Assembly (NCBI GenBank): GCA_934098515.1
Contig: CAKOOK010000001.1
Coordinates: 62,001 to 126,000 of the forward strand
Direction of reading: 5' to 3'
Length of the DNA stretch: 64,000 nucleotides
Origin: an uncultured Bacilli bacterium
Lineage (GTDB): Bacteria > Bacillota_I > Bacilli_A > RF39 > UBA660
Shown: positions 16,545-25,365 of the stretch, piece after piece
How positions within the stretch are numbered: position 1 is the first letter of the stretch
Layout of the letters: each line of letters starts with the position of its first letter
Notes under the pieces: generated by a model
What the model was told of the DNA's origin: nothing
The model's database searches: none
What the model saw: only the letters and a program-made list of their open reading frames with translations
Made by a program: the position numbers and the translations under genes

Positions 16545-17304
16545 TTACCATGGTGTGTTGCAAAGTGGATAGTATAAATTATCACTTTTTACTTGTTCGA
16601 TTTTTCCATCTTTAAATGTATATTTATTTTCAGTAACAATCTCTGATTTACTTCTGTCTTTAGGTAATACTAATTCTGATAGATAATCATCAACAATATC
16701 AATAGTTTTTCTATCTAAACACTGCATATTTTCAGTTTGTTTTTGATAAGTTTCATAAGTTACTACACCGTAATCTTGATTAAATCCTAAATCTTTAAGA
16801 TTTTTAAATTCTTTAGTTGTTTTATTTTCACTTATTGCAAGATTATTTAAATATGGTACATTAAATAGGTAATAATTGTAATTATTATCAGAAGTTATCT
16901 TTTTAATATTAAATATATCTCGATTATTATTATCTTCGATGTCATTTAGATAATTTTCACATTCTTGCCCAGTATTTATTGGGAATATGTCAATTCCTCC
17001 AACCCTATCTTTATACAAATCTAAATTATATGTATATATTGATTTATTATTTACAAGGTAATCAATTTTATTATTTTTTTCACCATTTTCTACTTTGCAA
17101 ATTACTATTTTATATTCATTATTATCCAAAGTATTTGATGTTGTGCATAGTTTAGTTTCTTTCACTTCTTTTTGAGTATTGTTATCTGTATTATTAACTT
17201 TATTATTTTTTATTGAAACTAATTACGTCTGTTACACATAAAATGCCAAATATACAAGCACATACTACAACTGCAACAATTGCTCCAAATATACTATTTT
17301 TCAT
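16545..17304 (-). pseudogene. Membrane-anchored unknown protein broken by one-base shift in an A6 run
   Basis: A start at 17302-17304 with AAGGAAATG upstream gives MKNSIFGAIVAVVVCACIFG... (33 residues, one membrane helix) and stops at 17203-17205. The next frame continues as NNKVNNTDNNTQKEVKETK and then a 200-residue extracellular-type domain rich in Asn, Tyr and Asp down to 16545. The shift lies in a run of six A (minus strand, 17206-17211); five As would restore one protein of about 250 residues. It may be an assembly slip, a real mutation, or slippage control. The downstream domain has four or five cysteines and no recognised family. Confidence 0.7.
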
Positions 17305-17401
17305 TGATACATTTCCTTCTTTCTGACCTTATTCTAGCACAGTTTTTATTTTATTATTATTAATTTTATTTAAATGAATTTATTATACATTTTTTTACAA
17401 A

Positions 17402-17428
17402 AAAAGAGCCTAGTTAATAGGTCTCTTA
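17402..17428 (-). terminator. Terminator of the secretion locus (after virD4)
   Basis: AAGAGACCTA TTAAC TAGGCTCTT followed by a T-run on the minus strand, starting at the virD4 stop. Confidence 0.78.
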
Positions 17429-19750
17429 ATCATTAAAGAAGTCATCATAATATTGATCATCTGTTGTTTCGTCGCTTACAACAATGCTGTCATTATCAAT
17501 GTTGACAACTGGTTCTTCTTTTGCTGGTTCTTCATATGATGTTCCCAAGTCGAAACGTTCTATTTCTGGTTCAGTCTTTTTGATTTCAGCCTGCTCTTTA
17601 ACAATTTTTCCTTCAGTTTTTTTTGCTTTTTCTAACTCTTCTTCTTTTTCTAATTCAGCTATTTTGGCATCTATTCTTTTTACTAGGTCATCAACATCAA
17701 ATTTAGGGGATGCTGATTTTTCTTCTTTAGATAGACTTTCTTCAAATGTTGGGTAGTTGCTGAAATTAAATGCGGAGTTATTTTCTTTTGGATTTTTTTC
17801 TTCAATAATATTTTCTTTATTAGGTTTTGTCATTTCATTTTCAATAAATGATTTTTCAAATTTTGAATTTGATGTTTTGATATCCTTAGGTGTTTCTTCT
17901 ATATTATTATTAAATGGGTTGAAACTCTTGCTTGTTATTTTATTTTCTTCTTTTATTTCTTCTTTTTCTTCTTCAGGTTCAGGAACAGGGGTTGGTGTTA
18001 TTGGTGCCTTTTTATCTAGGGCATCAAATAGTTTATTACGTTTTTTTACTTTGACAAACTCTTTAATATCAAATAAGTCAATGGGTCTTTTTTCTCTTTC
18101 AACAAGTACTCCGTTACCATAGTTTGCTGAACCCCAGTCGATTTCAAAGCTTGGTGTAAGTTTAGTTCTAAATGGATTTAATCTTGATCTTAAGATAATT
18201 ACTTCAAATAATTTAAGTTTTTGAAGGTCGCTTACTGTGATAAGCGGTGTTGATGCTGTTTTATCTTTATCTTTTGATTTTACTTCTCCACATAATTTAC
18301 TTATTTCTTCTAATGCTGCAAGTTCAGTTGTAATTAAGTAGATGATGTTGCCACAGTTACTTCTAATTGTTTCTGCTTGTTCTTTTCCATATACATCATT
18401 TAACTGAGCAAAGTTTTGGATGATGAATGTGAAGCGTATTGCTCTACTACGAGCTGCAGTTACCATTGTTGTTACATCTTTTAGTGGTGGCATGTTAGCA
18501 AATTCATCTAGAATAAAGTTTGTACGGTGAGGTAATTTACCTTTAGGACTATTTTGAGCTACGTCAATTAATGTTTCGTATGCTTGTTTTAGAAAGATTG
18601 TAGCTAGTGCATGGTATGTTGTTTTTTCGTCATGGATAATCATGAAAACTGCAGTTTTTTGTCTACCAATATCTTCCATGTTAAAGTCACTATATGAAAG
18701 CATTTCACTTAATTGTTCACGAGATGCGAATAGTCTTATTTTTTGTCTAAATACAGATAAGATACTTCCTTTAGTTTCATTGGGTGCATTTATGGTATTG
18801 GAAGCAAATACGTACGGACTTGAGTCTTCACCTTTTAAGAGAAAATATTCTTTTGTATAATTACTTGTAGCAAAGTTTTCTTCCCCTACTGTTGACATGT
18901 AGTTTATTGAGTTTAAGTTGATTTGTGATTCTTTGGCGTCTTCGAATAGGCCTAGAGCTAGACCTGAGAAGAAGTCAGCAGCACTCTTTTCCCAGAATGG
19001 GTCATTTTTGTTTTCTGGGTCATATAGAATATTTAATGCTACGTCGTCTAGTAGTTCGGTTGCTTTATCAGTGTTTCCTTCTTGATATAGTTTGTAAGGA
19101 AGTGTAAGGGGATTCCATGCGTTGCCCATGTTTGGATTACGGAAGTTAAGAACGATTATTTTATAACCTCTTTGTCTTAACATTTCAGAGTGATCTCTGT
19201 AAAGCTCACCTTTTGGGTCAGTTAAAATCATGCTTTCGCCTTTACGAGCAAGGCTTTGTACTTGTGGATCTACTAGACATTTTGTTTTACCTGAACCGGT
19301 TGCTCCGATTACTAGGTTATGATAGTCGCCATTATCTACCCACATATTTTTACCATCATTTATTAAAGGGATACCGGCTGCTTTAGCTTCTTGTTCTTTG
19401 ATAACAATTTTTTCTACGCCAGCGTCTTTTTTGATTTCACTTGCTTTAGCCCATCTACTATAACCTTTTTCATCTTTTTCACCGATTTTTAAACCGATTC
19501 CTTTGCCTTTTTCTCTTTCGAAGATGTATGATGATACACTATAGAAAATTGAGATTAGTACAGCAGCAAATACGATTAGGGTTGCTGCTATATAATCTTT
19601 GGTAAATCCCATAAAAAAATTTAAACCATAAAATTCAGTTGAAGTAAGTAAACTTGTTACATTAAGCACTGCTAAAGATGATAGAATTAGTAATGCTATG
19701 CAGAATATTATAAATATAATTAAATCTTTTGCAGATACTCTAAATCTCAT
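17426..19750 (-). CDS. VirD4/TraG-type coupling ATPase (T4CP)
   Basis: Coupling proteins select substrates and feed them to a type IV secretion channel. The 774 residues start with two membrane helices (about 10-35 and 52-72), then a TraG/VirD4 core with Walker A GATGSGKTKCL (149-159), ILTDPKGELY, a Walker B ILDEFANMP (about 410) and RFTFIIQNFAQL. The last 190 residues are acidic, Lys/Glu-rich and disordered to coiled-coil, unusually long, and may bind substrates. It is the last gene of the secretion locus and is followed by a terminator. No relaxase gene accompanies it in the window. Confidence 0.93.
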   Translation of the reverse strand: MRFRVSAKDLIIFIIFCIALLILSSLAVLNVTSLLTSTEFYGLNFFMGFTKDYIAATLIVFAAVLISIFYSVSSYIFEREKGKGIGLKIGEKDEKGYSRWAKASEIKKDAGVEKIVIKEQEAKAAGIPLINDGKNMWVDNGDYHNLVIGATGSGKTKCLVDPQVQSLARKGESMILTDPKGELYRDHSEMLRQRGYKIIVLNFRNPNMGNAWNPLTLPYKLYQEGNTDKATELLDDVALNILYDPENKNDPFWEKSAADFFSGLALGLFEDAKESQINLNSINYMSTVGEENFATSNYTKEYFLLKGEDSSPYVFASNTINAPNETKGSILSVFRQKIRLFASREQLSEMLSYSDFNMEDIGRQKTAVFMIIHDEKTTYHALATIFLKQAYETLIDVAQNSPKGKLPHRTNFILDEFANMPPLKDVTTMVTAARSRAIRFTFIIQNFAQLNDVYGKEQAETIRSNCGNIIYLITTELAALEEISKLCGEVKSKDKDKTASTPLITVSDLQKLKLFEVIILRSRLNPFRTKLTPSFEIDWGSANYGNGVLVEREKRPIDLFDIKEFVKVKKRNKLFDALDKKAPITPTPVPEPEEEKEEIKEENKITSKSFNPFNNNIEETPKDIKTSNSKFEKSFIENEMTKPNKENIIEEKNPKENNSAFNFSNYPTFEESLSKEEKSASPKFDVDDLVKRIDAKIAELEKEEELEKAKKTEGKIVKEQAEIKKTEPEIERFDLGTSYEEPAKEEPVVNIDNDSIVVSDETTDDQYYDDFFND

Positions 19751-19802
19751 TTAAGTCACTCCTCATTTTTTATTATATCTTAATTTTAAATTTTTTTCCA
19801 GA

Positions 19803-20486
19803 TTATTTGCCGGTATTTTTTGCCTTTATTGCAATATAGGTTACAAGTGTTATTAGAATGATACCGGTGATGATGAATATTATGTTATAGTTGAAGGTAT
19901 TTTCATCATTTTTATCATGTTTTTCAGTTTTGTTATAGTTAATATATATTTCTTTTTTGTTGTAGTTATCTTTTGTTAGATACCATGTGTATGTGTTTGA
20001 ATTTACACCATCGGCATTGTGTTTGGTTACACGTTTGTTTGTGGTTATGTTTATTGTCAGTTTTTCTAGGTCGGGGTAATCGTCAAAGATGTTACCTTTA
20101 CCTAAAGTTAAACTTACTATGTTACCGGTTTCGTTTAGTTTGAAGTTAGGATAGTGTTCTTTTACTATGGTTGATGATTGATATTCTTCTTTGGTTAGGC
20201 TTGATTTATAGCGAACGCCTAGTTCATCGTCTGTGTCGATTTTTAATATTTGGTAATATTTTAGATTGTTTTGTTTAAAAGTTACTTCTGGTTTGTAGAA
20301 GTCATTATCTACTGGAATGTTGGATTTTAGTGCAATGTTTACAGTTTTTTGGGTTTTAGTACTTTTGTCATGTGTTGTTAGGACAAGTTCTTCATTAAAG
20401 GTATCATTGTTTATATCGAGATTATAGACGGCTTCACAGCCAGTTAGGGATACCATTAAAATTAGTAATATTATTATTTTTTTCAT
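19803..20486 (-). CDS. Lipoprotein with C-terminal membrane helix, secretion locus
   Basis: Starting at the ATG at 20484-20486, the protein opens MKKIIILLILMVSLTGCEAV: a signal peptide with lipobox LTGC. A beta-rich domain of about 170 residues follows and a second hydrophobic segment (about residues 198-218) ends in a short basic tail, so it is anchored at both ends. The ribosome site GGAGG is formed by the last codons of the upstream NlpC/P60 gene, whose stop overlaps it. The pattern suggests an envelope component of the secretion machine. No family recognised. Confidence 0.72.
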   Translation of the reverse strand: MKKIIILLILMVSLTGCEAVYNLDINNDTFNEELVLTTHDKSTKTQKTVNIALKSNIPVDNDFYKPEVTFKQNNLKYYQILKIDTDDELGVRYKSSLTKEEYQSSTIVKEHYPNFKLNETGNIVSLTLGKGNIFDDYPDLEKLTINITTNKRVTKHNADGVNSNTYTWYLTKDNYNKKEIYINYNKTEKHDKNDENTFNYNIIFIITGIILITLVTYIAIKAKNTGK

Positions 20487-20487
20487 A

Positions 20488-22236
20488 TCATCCTCCGCAG
20501 TGATTGACATAGTATTCACTCATTGAGACACCTGTATAGTATGATGCTTTATCATAGCCGTATGTTTTGTACTGCACTCCACCACCTGTTGATTCTGCAG
20601 TTTTTAGTTCTGAGCCAGTGTTTTCTAGGACAAGAATAACGTGGCCAGTGTTTGCAATAACGTCTCCAGGAGATAGTTTACTAAATGGGATATGCTCGCC
20701 AAGTGATAGGTACCCAGATGCAGTATATTCTCCGGTTATATTGGCAGCATGCATTGACCACATTACGAATCCTGAGCAATCTAATCCTTTATAGTAGTCA
20801 TAACTGCCGTTAGGTTTTTGGATGCTTGCACCTATTTTAGTTCCCCACTGTTTATCAACAATTGGATTTTTTGTTACATGTCCTCCACCATAATAGTATG
20901 GTAAGTGATAGCCTTTAGAGTGAAGGCCATCGATAAGAGCAATTGCTGCTCTTGCTACTGATGCTCCACTGCAACCACTGCCTACTGCTGTTTTTATTTT
21001 GTTTTCGAGTTCAGTTACGCCATTCTCGCCTATTGCTTCAACTAAACTTGTTCCTTTTAATTCAGTGCTTTCAGTGTTTGCTGGGTATCCATATTCTGAT
21101 GTTGCGCCAGCTATTTTATTTTTACTTAGTATATAGTTTATAACTATTTCGTGAATTTTTTTGTAAGTTTCTGTAGTATAGTGAACTCCATCTTCTGTTT
21201 CAAAGTTATCTTTTATTTGAGTGTAAACATCAATGTAGTTTTCACCAAAGCTATTTTTCATTGTTTCGTTGAAGTTTTCAATGTTTTCATTAGTTACTGA
21301 GTATCCATTTTCTGCTTCTTTGGCTTCGTCTACTGGGTTAACACTCATTATGTAGATATTTACATTAGGATAGGTGTCTTTTAGTTCTTGATATTTAGTT
21401 AAGTAGTTTGACGCGTTTCCTAAGTCGTTTACCCCAAAAGCAAGAACAATAAATTTTTTGCCTTCGATTTTTGTCGCTAATTCTGGGATAGCACTATCTA
21501 CTAACCACGAGTATCCTGCTCCATTTTGAGCTATATAGGAAATGCTTTTATTAGTGATACTGCTCATCATACCAACTATACGAGAGTCTCCCATATATAT
21601 AAGAAGATTTTCAGCTTCAGCAGCTGTATATGCAGATGCATTATAGTTAGTGTTATTTCCTACATCTCCACCTTTACTCGTTAAGTCAAGCATTGCTCCA
21701 GCATTTGGGCCTATTAAGATTAAAAGTATTGGTATAAAGAAGAAAAAGATACATGAAGAAGCTATACTAATAATTAGGAATTTATTTTTAATTTTATTTT
21801 TAGAAAAAGGAGAAAAATTACCATCTTTTTTAGTACTTGCGGCATTAGAGGCAGCTGAGGCTGCTGAAGATGCTTTTTGCACTTGTTCAGTTTTATCTAT
21901 TGAAGTTGCTGCTCCAATTGCATCACTTATACCACTTTCATTTAGTTGGTTTGATGTTTCTTGAATTTGTTTTCCCATTGGAATTCTTTTATTTATTTTT
22001 GTAATTATTTTACCTACTGCTTCACTAGATCTTCCTCCAGTAAGTTTGTCGGCACCTTTAACGATTGCTCCTGCTGCTACTGCATGAGGAATTTTAGTTT
22101 GCATTGCAACGTTTGCTGCATTACGAAGATTGTTAGCGTTATTTTCAGTACTTCTTTCGTCTTCACTCTTTTGGATTTGCTCATTTTCTTCAGGAGTTAG
22201 ACCATTAGATTTTGCTTTGTATGTTTCTTCATCCAT
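20488..22236 (-). CDS. SGNH hydrolase plus NlpC/P60 peptidase fusion, secretion-associated
   Basis: This 582-residue protein has a 150-residue Ala/Asn-rich cytoplasmic head, one membrane helix (about 151-176), then two enzyme domains outside. Residues 211-370 form an SGNH/GDSL domain: GDS (Ser218), GVND (268-271) and DGVHY with Asp349/His352. Residues 425-582 form an NlpC/P60 domain with LDCSGF (Cys487) and GHVILVLE (His532). SGNH enzymes can remove O-acetyl groups and NlpC/P60 enzymes cut stem peptides, so it could open the wall for the channel, like VirB1-type hydrolases. It lies between VirB8-like genes and virD4. Confidence 0.85.
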   Translation of the reverse strand: MDEETYKAKSNGLTPEENEQIQKSEDERSTENNANNLRNAANVAMQTKIPHAVAAGAIVKGADKLTGGRSSEAVGKIITKINKRIPMGKQIQETSNQLNESGISDAIGAATSIDKTEQVQKASSAASAASNAASTKKDGNFSPFSKNKIKNKFLIISIASSCIFFFFIPILLILIGPNAGAMLDLTSKGGDVGNNTNYNASAYTAAEAENLLIYMGDSRIVGMMSSITNKSISYIAQNGAGYSWLVDSAIPELATKIEGKKFIVLAFGVNDLGNASNYLTKYQELKDTYPNVNIYIMSVNPVDEAKEAENGYSVTNENIENFNETMKNSFGENYIDVYTQIKDNFETEDGVHYTTETYKKIHEIVINYILSKNKIAGATSEYGYPANTESTELKGTSLVEAIGENGVTELENKIKTAVGSGCSGASVARAAIALIDGLHSKGYHLPYYYGGGHVTKNPIVDKQWGTKIGASIQKPNGSYDYYKGLDCSGFVMWSMHAANITGEYTASGYLSLGEHIPFSKLSPGDVIANTGHVILVLENTGSELKTAESTGGGVQYKTYGYDKASYYTGVSMSEYYVNHCGG

Positions 22237-22256
22237 AAAGGCACCTTCCTTTCTTT

Positions 22257-22745
22257 TTATTTTTCAATTGTATAACTATCTAGGTAAACTGTATAGTCCA
22301 TAATACTTTTTTCTTTAAAGATGAATGTGTTGTTGTCATCATCTATAATATAAAATAGTTTATATTTTGTTTTATCTAAGACTGTATATGAAACTACTTT
22401 AGCACTTAAAAATTTTGCAGAATAAAGATTTTTCAAGGCTTTTTCAAAGTCTGTGTATGTTTGAAGTTTTTGGGCCTTATAGTAGTCGTCTATTTTAGCA
22501 TAAGCTGCTTCTTTGTCATTGATTGTTAAATTTACAAAATCGGCAAGGTATTTTTTAGCCATATCTTGCTCTGTTACGTATGTGTATGTTACTTCATTTA
22601 CTTCATAGTTGTGAAGATACTCATAGTTTTCTTTGGCGTTATCTTCCTCTTCTTTTTTGTTATAAATAATAGAAAATATGATAGCACCAAGAACTACTAT
22701 AACACAAATTATGATTGATATTTTATCTGAATCTAATTTTCTCAT
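22257..22745 (-). CDS. Bitopic secretion-locus protein, VirB8-like candidate (second of two)
   Basis: The 162 residues have one membrane helix (about 8-26) and an extracellular alpha/beta domain of about 120 residues ending with several beta strands (TKYKLFYIIDDD, DYTVYLDSYTIEK). This size and topology, and its place beside VirB4/VirB6 genes, fit the NTF2-like VirB8/TcpC proteins that link inner channel parts. There is no sequence motif to prove it. The neighbouring 167-residue gene has the same form, ending 2 bases before this start. Confidence 0.55.
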   Translation of the reverse strand: MRKLDSDKISIIICVIVVLGAIIFSIIYNKKEEEDNAKENYEYLHNYEVNEVTYTYVTEQDMAKKYLADFVNLTINDKEAAYAKIDDYYKAQKLQTYTDFEKALKNLYSAKFLSAKVVSYTVLDKTKYKLFYIIDDDNNTFIFKEKSIMDYTVYLDSYTIEK

Positions 22746-22747
22746 AG

Positions 22748-23251
22748 TTATTCCTCCTTAAACATCTTTCCATCATACGGAGTTATATCGAATAATTTTT
22801 GAGAGTTATCAATTGTGACGATTAGATAGTAGTCACCTGATTTTGTTGAGCCATCAATTGAGTCTTCATATAGAGTTCCTTTAATATAGTATTTATTTAC
22901 TTTTTTGCTTAATGATTCTTCATACATTTTAGTAGCACTATATGTTAAACTTCTTCCTGAAAAGTTATCTAGTTTTGTTAAAATGTTTTCTTTAGTAATA
23001 TTATTTTGGCTTACGTAAGATTCGTTAAGTACTTTGATAATGGCTTCTTTATTTTCACTTGTTAGATAGTTAATGTATTTTGTTGCGCATCCGTTTACGG
23101 TAAAGAAGTCTGAGTAGTTTTCTACTAAATGAATTGACGTAGAATTAGTACCATTGTTTTTAGAATCTTTTTTTAGTATTTTATTTAAGAATATTGTACC
23201 TAGTATTGTTACTACGCCGATTATAATAATGATATATGTTTTTTTATCCAT
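22748..23251 (-). CDS. Bitopic secretion-locus protein, VirB8-like candidate (first of two)
   Basis: The 167 residues have one membrane helix (about 5-25) followed by an extracellular domain with helices KYINYLTSENKEAIIKVLNE and a beta-rich end (YYLIVTIDNSQKLFDITPYD). The arrangement is that of NTF2-like VirB8/TcpC domains. It sits between the M23/GH24 protein and a similar second protein, all within 20 bases of each other. The pair may form a heteromeric scaffold. Assignment is by topology and position only. Confidence 0.55.
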   Translation of the reverse strand: MDKKTYIIIIIGVVTILGTIFLNKILKKDSKNNGTNSTSIHLVENYSDFFTVNGCATKYINYLTSENKEAIIKVLNESYVSQNNITKENILTKLDNFSGRSLTYSATKMYEESLSKKVNKYYIKGTLYEDSIDGSTKSGDYYLIVTIDNSQKLFDITPYDGKMFKEE

Positions 23252-23265
23252 TTAAAGTCTCCTTA

Positions 23266-25347
23266 CTAGTATCCATGAACGAATATTTTGCATTCTTTTT
23301 GGCGTCTATTTCTTAGTCCTTTTTCAAATTGAGAACCCGCTCTTATTGCTGTTTCGTTCCACCAGTTTGTACATAGGGCATCGGTTGAACCATATGATGC
23401 GTATGCGTCGAAGAACCCATTTATGTTTCCACGATTATATTTCATTGATGCAAGGGCATCTAGCTGATTATCATTAAGGGTTAGTCCATTACTTACACAT
23501 AGGGCTTTTATTGATTCTCTGTCTTGGTTAAGCCGGTCTGCGAAGATTTGGTCGACTACTCCTTTGTTCATGGTTGTTCCACAGTAGTTGTAGTAGTTAT
23601 TGGATGTTGTCAGATTGATACCATATCTTTGGAATAGGATTAGGTTATTTGCAAGGGTTATACCATGTCCTACTGTTGGAATGTCTCCACTATTACAATA
23701 TACTGTATATGTATCTCCAGTTCCTACGCTTCCTTCTAACATTTCTATAAGTTCAACTAGACTTGATGATGCGGATGATGCTGGTCTAGGATTGTTTTGA
23801 TCTACATAGTTTAGTGGATCTACTCTTGTTGAGACGTCTGTCCTTACTTCAAAGTGTAAGTGCGTTCCAGTAGAGCGTCCTGATGAACCTACTTTAGCGA
23901 TTACTTGTCCTTGACGTACTGAGTCATTTACTTTTACGTTAATTGTTCCTTCATGAAGGTGAGCATATAATGTATACATGCCATCTGAGTGGCTTATCAT
24001 GATATAGTTTCCGTATCCACCACCGCATGTTTTATCACCGAATGAGACACAGTTATTAATTACTTTTGTTACAATGCCATCTTTAGATGCGATGACGTTT
24101 ACTACACCTGGACTTCCACCTGGAGCAATGTCGATGCCCGTGTGACCACTGTTGGCTGCTCCGGTTATTGGGTCAATACGAAGTCCAAACATACTTGTTA
24201 TAGTTGTTGCTACTGGAGTACCATTAGCATAGGTTATACCACCTTCTTCGGTGGTCTCTGATGAACCAATTGGCCACCAAAAAGCATTTGGATTTCCGGC
24301 ACTTGTGTAATTTACCATATTATCTTCTTGCCCATAATTATTAAGTAAATCTTTAATCATTTCAACAATTTTTGTTCTTGCTTCGGTTATATCATCTTTA
24401 TAAGTTTCTTTTTCCGTTTCTGTAAGTTCAGTATTTCTTTTTTTACCAGTTTTATCTAATACTTTTGTGTAATAGTTACTTAAGTGAGGCTTTTTATCGA
24501 AGTAGTTTCCTTTTATTAGAAACTCCCAATATTTGCTTTCAGCTACTTCTTGAGCTGTATTAACGTTATAGTTATAGCCAGCATATCCTTTACTTGCCGC
24601 TTCATTTTTACATTCATCTTCAGCTTCTGATTTGATACCGAAGAAGGATAATACACCACTGTTTGCTAGGACTTTTTCCCAGAAACCTACATAATCTTGT
24701 TTAATAAGGTCTTTACATACACCATTTTCTAAAATAGCCATACTACCAACACATTCAGTAGTTTTGGTGCCATCATCGTTTTCAATAATTGTTGGTTCGT
24801 ATGTTCCATAGCATTGTGAGCGGTAGCCTAGCATTGATTTTATTAATAGTTTAATACTATCTGATTCATTTTCCCAGTATGAGGCATCATATTCTTTGTC
24901 TATATCATAATCAACATCAGATTCATCTCCAGTGTATGGATTATTTGATGAACCAGTTACTTCTTTATAGTAATCGCCAGAGTCAGCAAAGAGGTCTGGG
25001 TCTAGTTCAAAGAAAGCAGTCATGATTATTATTTTATCGTCAATGAATAAACCTCTTGATTGATATTTTGCAAGCAGTTTGTATAGTCTTGTATAAAATA
25101 CTCTTTGACTAGCTATAATTTTTTCTTTACATTTGTCAATATCAGGCTGGTTGTCATAATCTTCACTACATAGGTATGTCCAGTATCCTAAGTTTTCTTC
25201 AGCAAATTTATCAAAGTCAAAATCAGCATATTTAAAACTGGCTGCTCTAATTATATTTGGACTTAGGAAAAAAACTATTAAAAAGAAAGGTATTAGTAAA
25301 ATACCTGCTTTTAATAGTTTGTTAGTTAAATGTTTAAAATTAAACAT
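23266..25347 (-). CDS. M23 endopeptidase plus GH24-like lysozyme, secretion-associated
   Basis: A 693-residue exported protein. After a membrane helix (about 12-32) and a 340-residue Cys-containing region of unknown type, a LytM/M23 domain carries HTGIDIAPGG (His402, Asp406) and GTHLHFEV (His496, His498). The last 165 residues resemble phage-type GH24 lysozyme: ELIEMLEG (Glu538), TVGHGITL and NDNQLDALASMKYNRGNI. It could cut both glycan and peptide bonds, matching bifunctional wall hydrolases of Gram-positive conjugation systems (for example CwlT-like proteins, though with other domains). It lies directly after the VirB4 genes. Confidence 0.85.
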   Translation of the reverse strand: MFNFKHLTNKLLKAGILLIPFFLIVFFLSPNIIRAASFKYADFDFDKFAEENLGYWTYLCSEDYDNQPDIDKCKEKIIASQRVFYTRLYKLLAKYQSRGLFIDDKIIIMTAFFELDPDLFADSGDYYKEVTGSSNNPYTGDESDVDYDIDKEYDASYWENESDSIKLLIKSMLGYRSQCYGTYEPTIIENDDGTKTTECVGSMAILENGVCKDLIKQDYVGFWEKVLANSGVLSFFGIKSEAEDECKNEAASKGYAGYNYNVNTAQEVAESKYWEFLIKGNYFDKKPHLSNYYTKVLDKTGKKRNTELTETEKETYKDDITEARTKIVEMIKDLLNNYGQEDNMVNYTSAGNPNAFWWPIGSSETTEEGGITYANGTPVATTITSMFGLRIDPITGAANSGHTGIDIAPGGSPGVVNVIASKDGIVTKVINNCVSFGDKTCGGGYGNYIMISHSDGMYTLYAHLHEGTINVKVNDSVRQGQVIAKVGSSGRSTGTHLHFEVRTDVSTRVDPLNYVDQNNPRPASSASSSLVELIEMLEGSVGTGDTYTVYCNSGDIPTVGHGITLANNLILFQRYGINLTTSNNYYNYCGTTMNKGVVDQIFADRLNQDRESIKALCVSNGLTLNDNQLDALASMKYNRGNINGFFDAYASYGSTDALCTNWWNETAIRAGSQFEKGLRNRRQKECKIFVHGY

Positions 25348-25365
25348 GTTATCACCGCCTAATTG

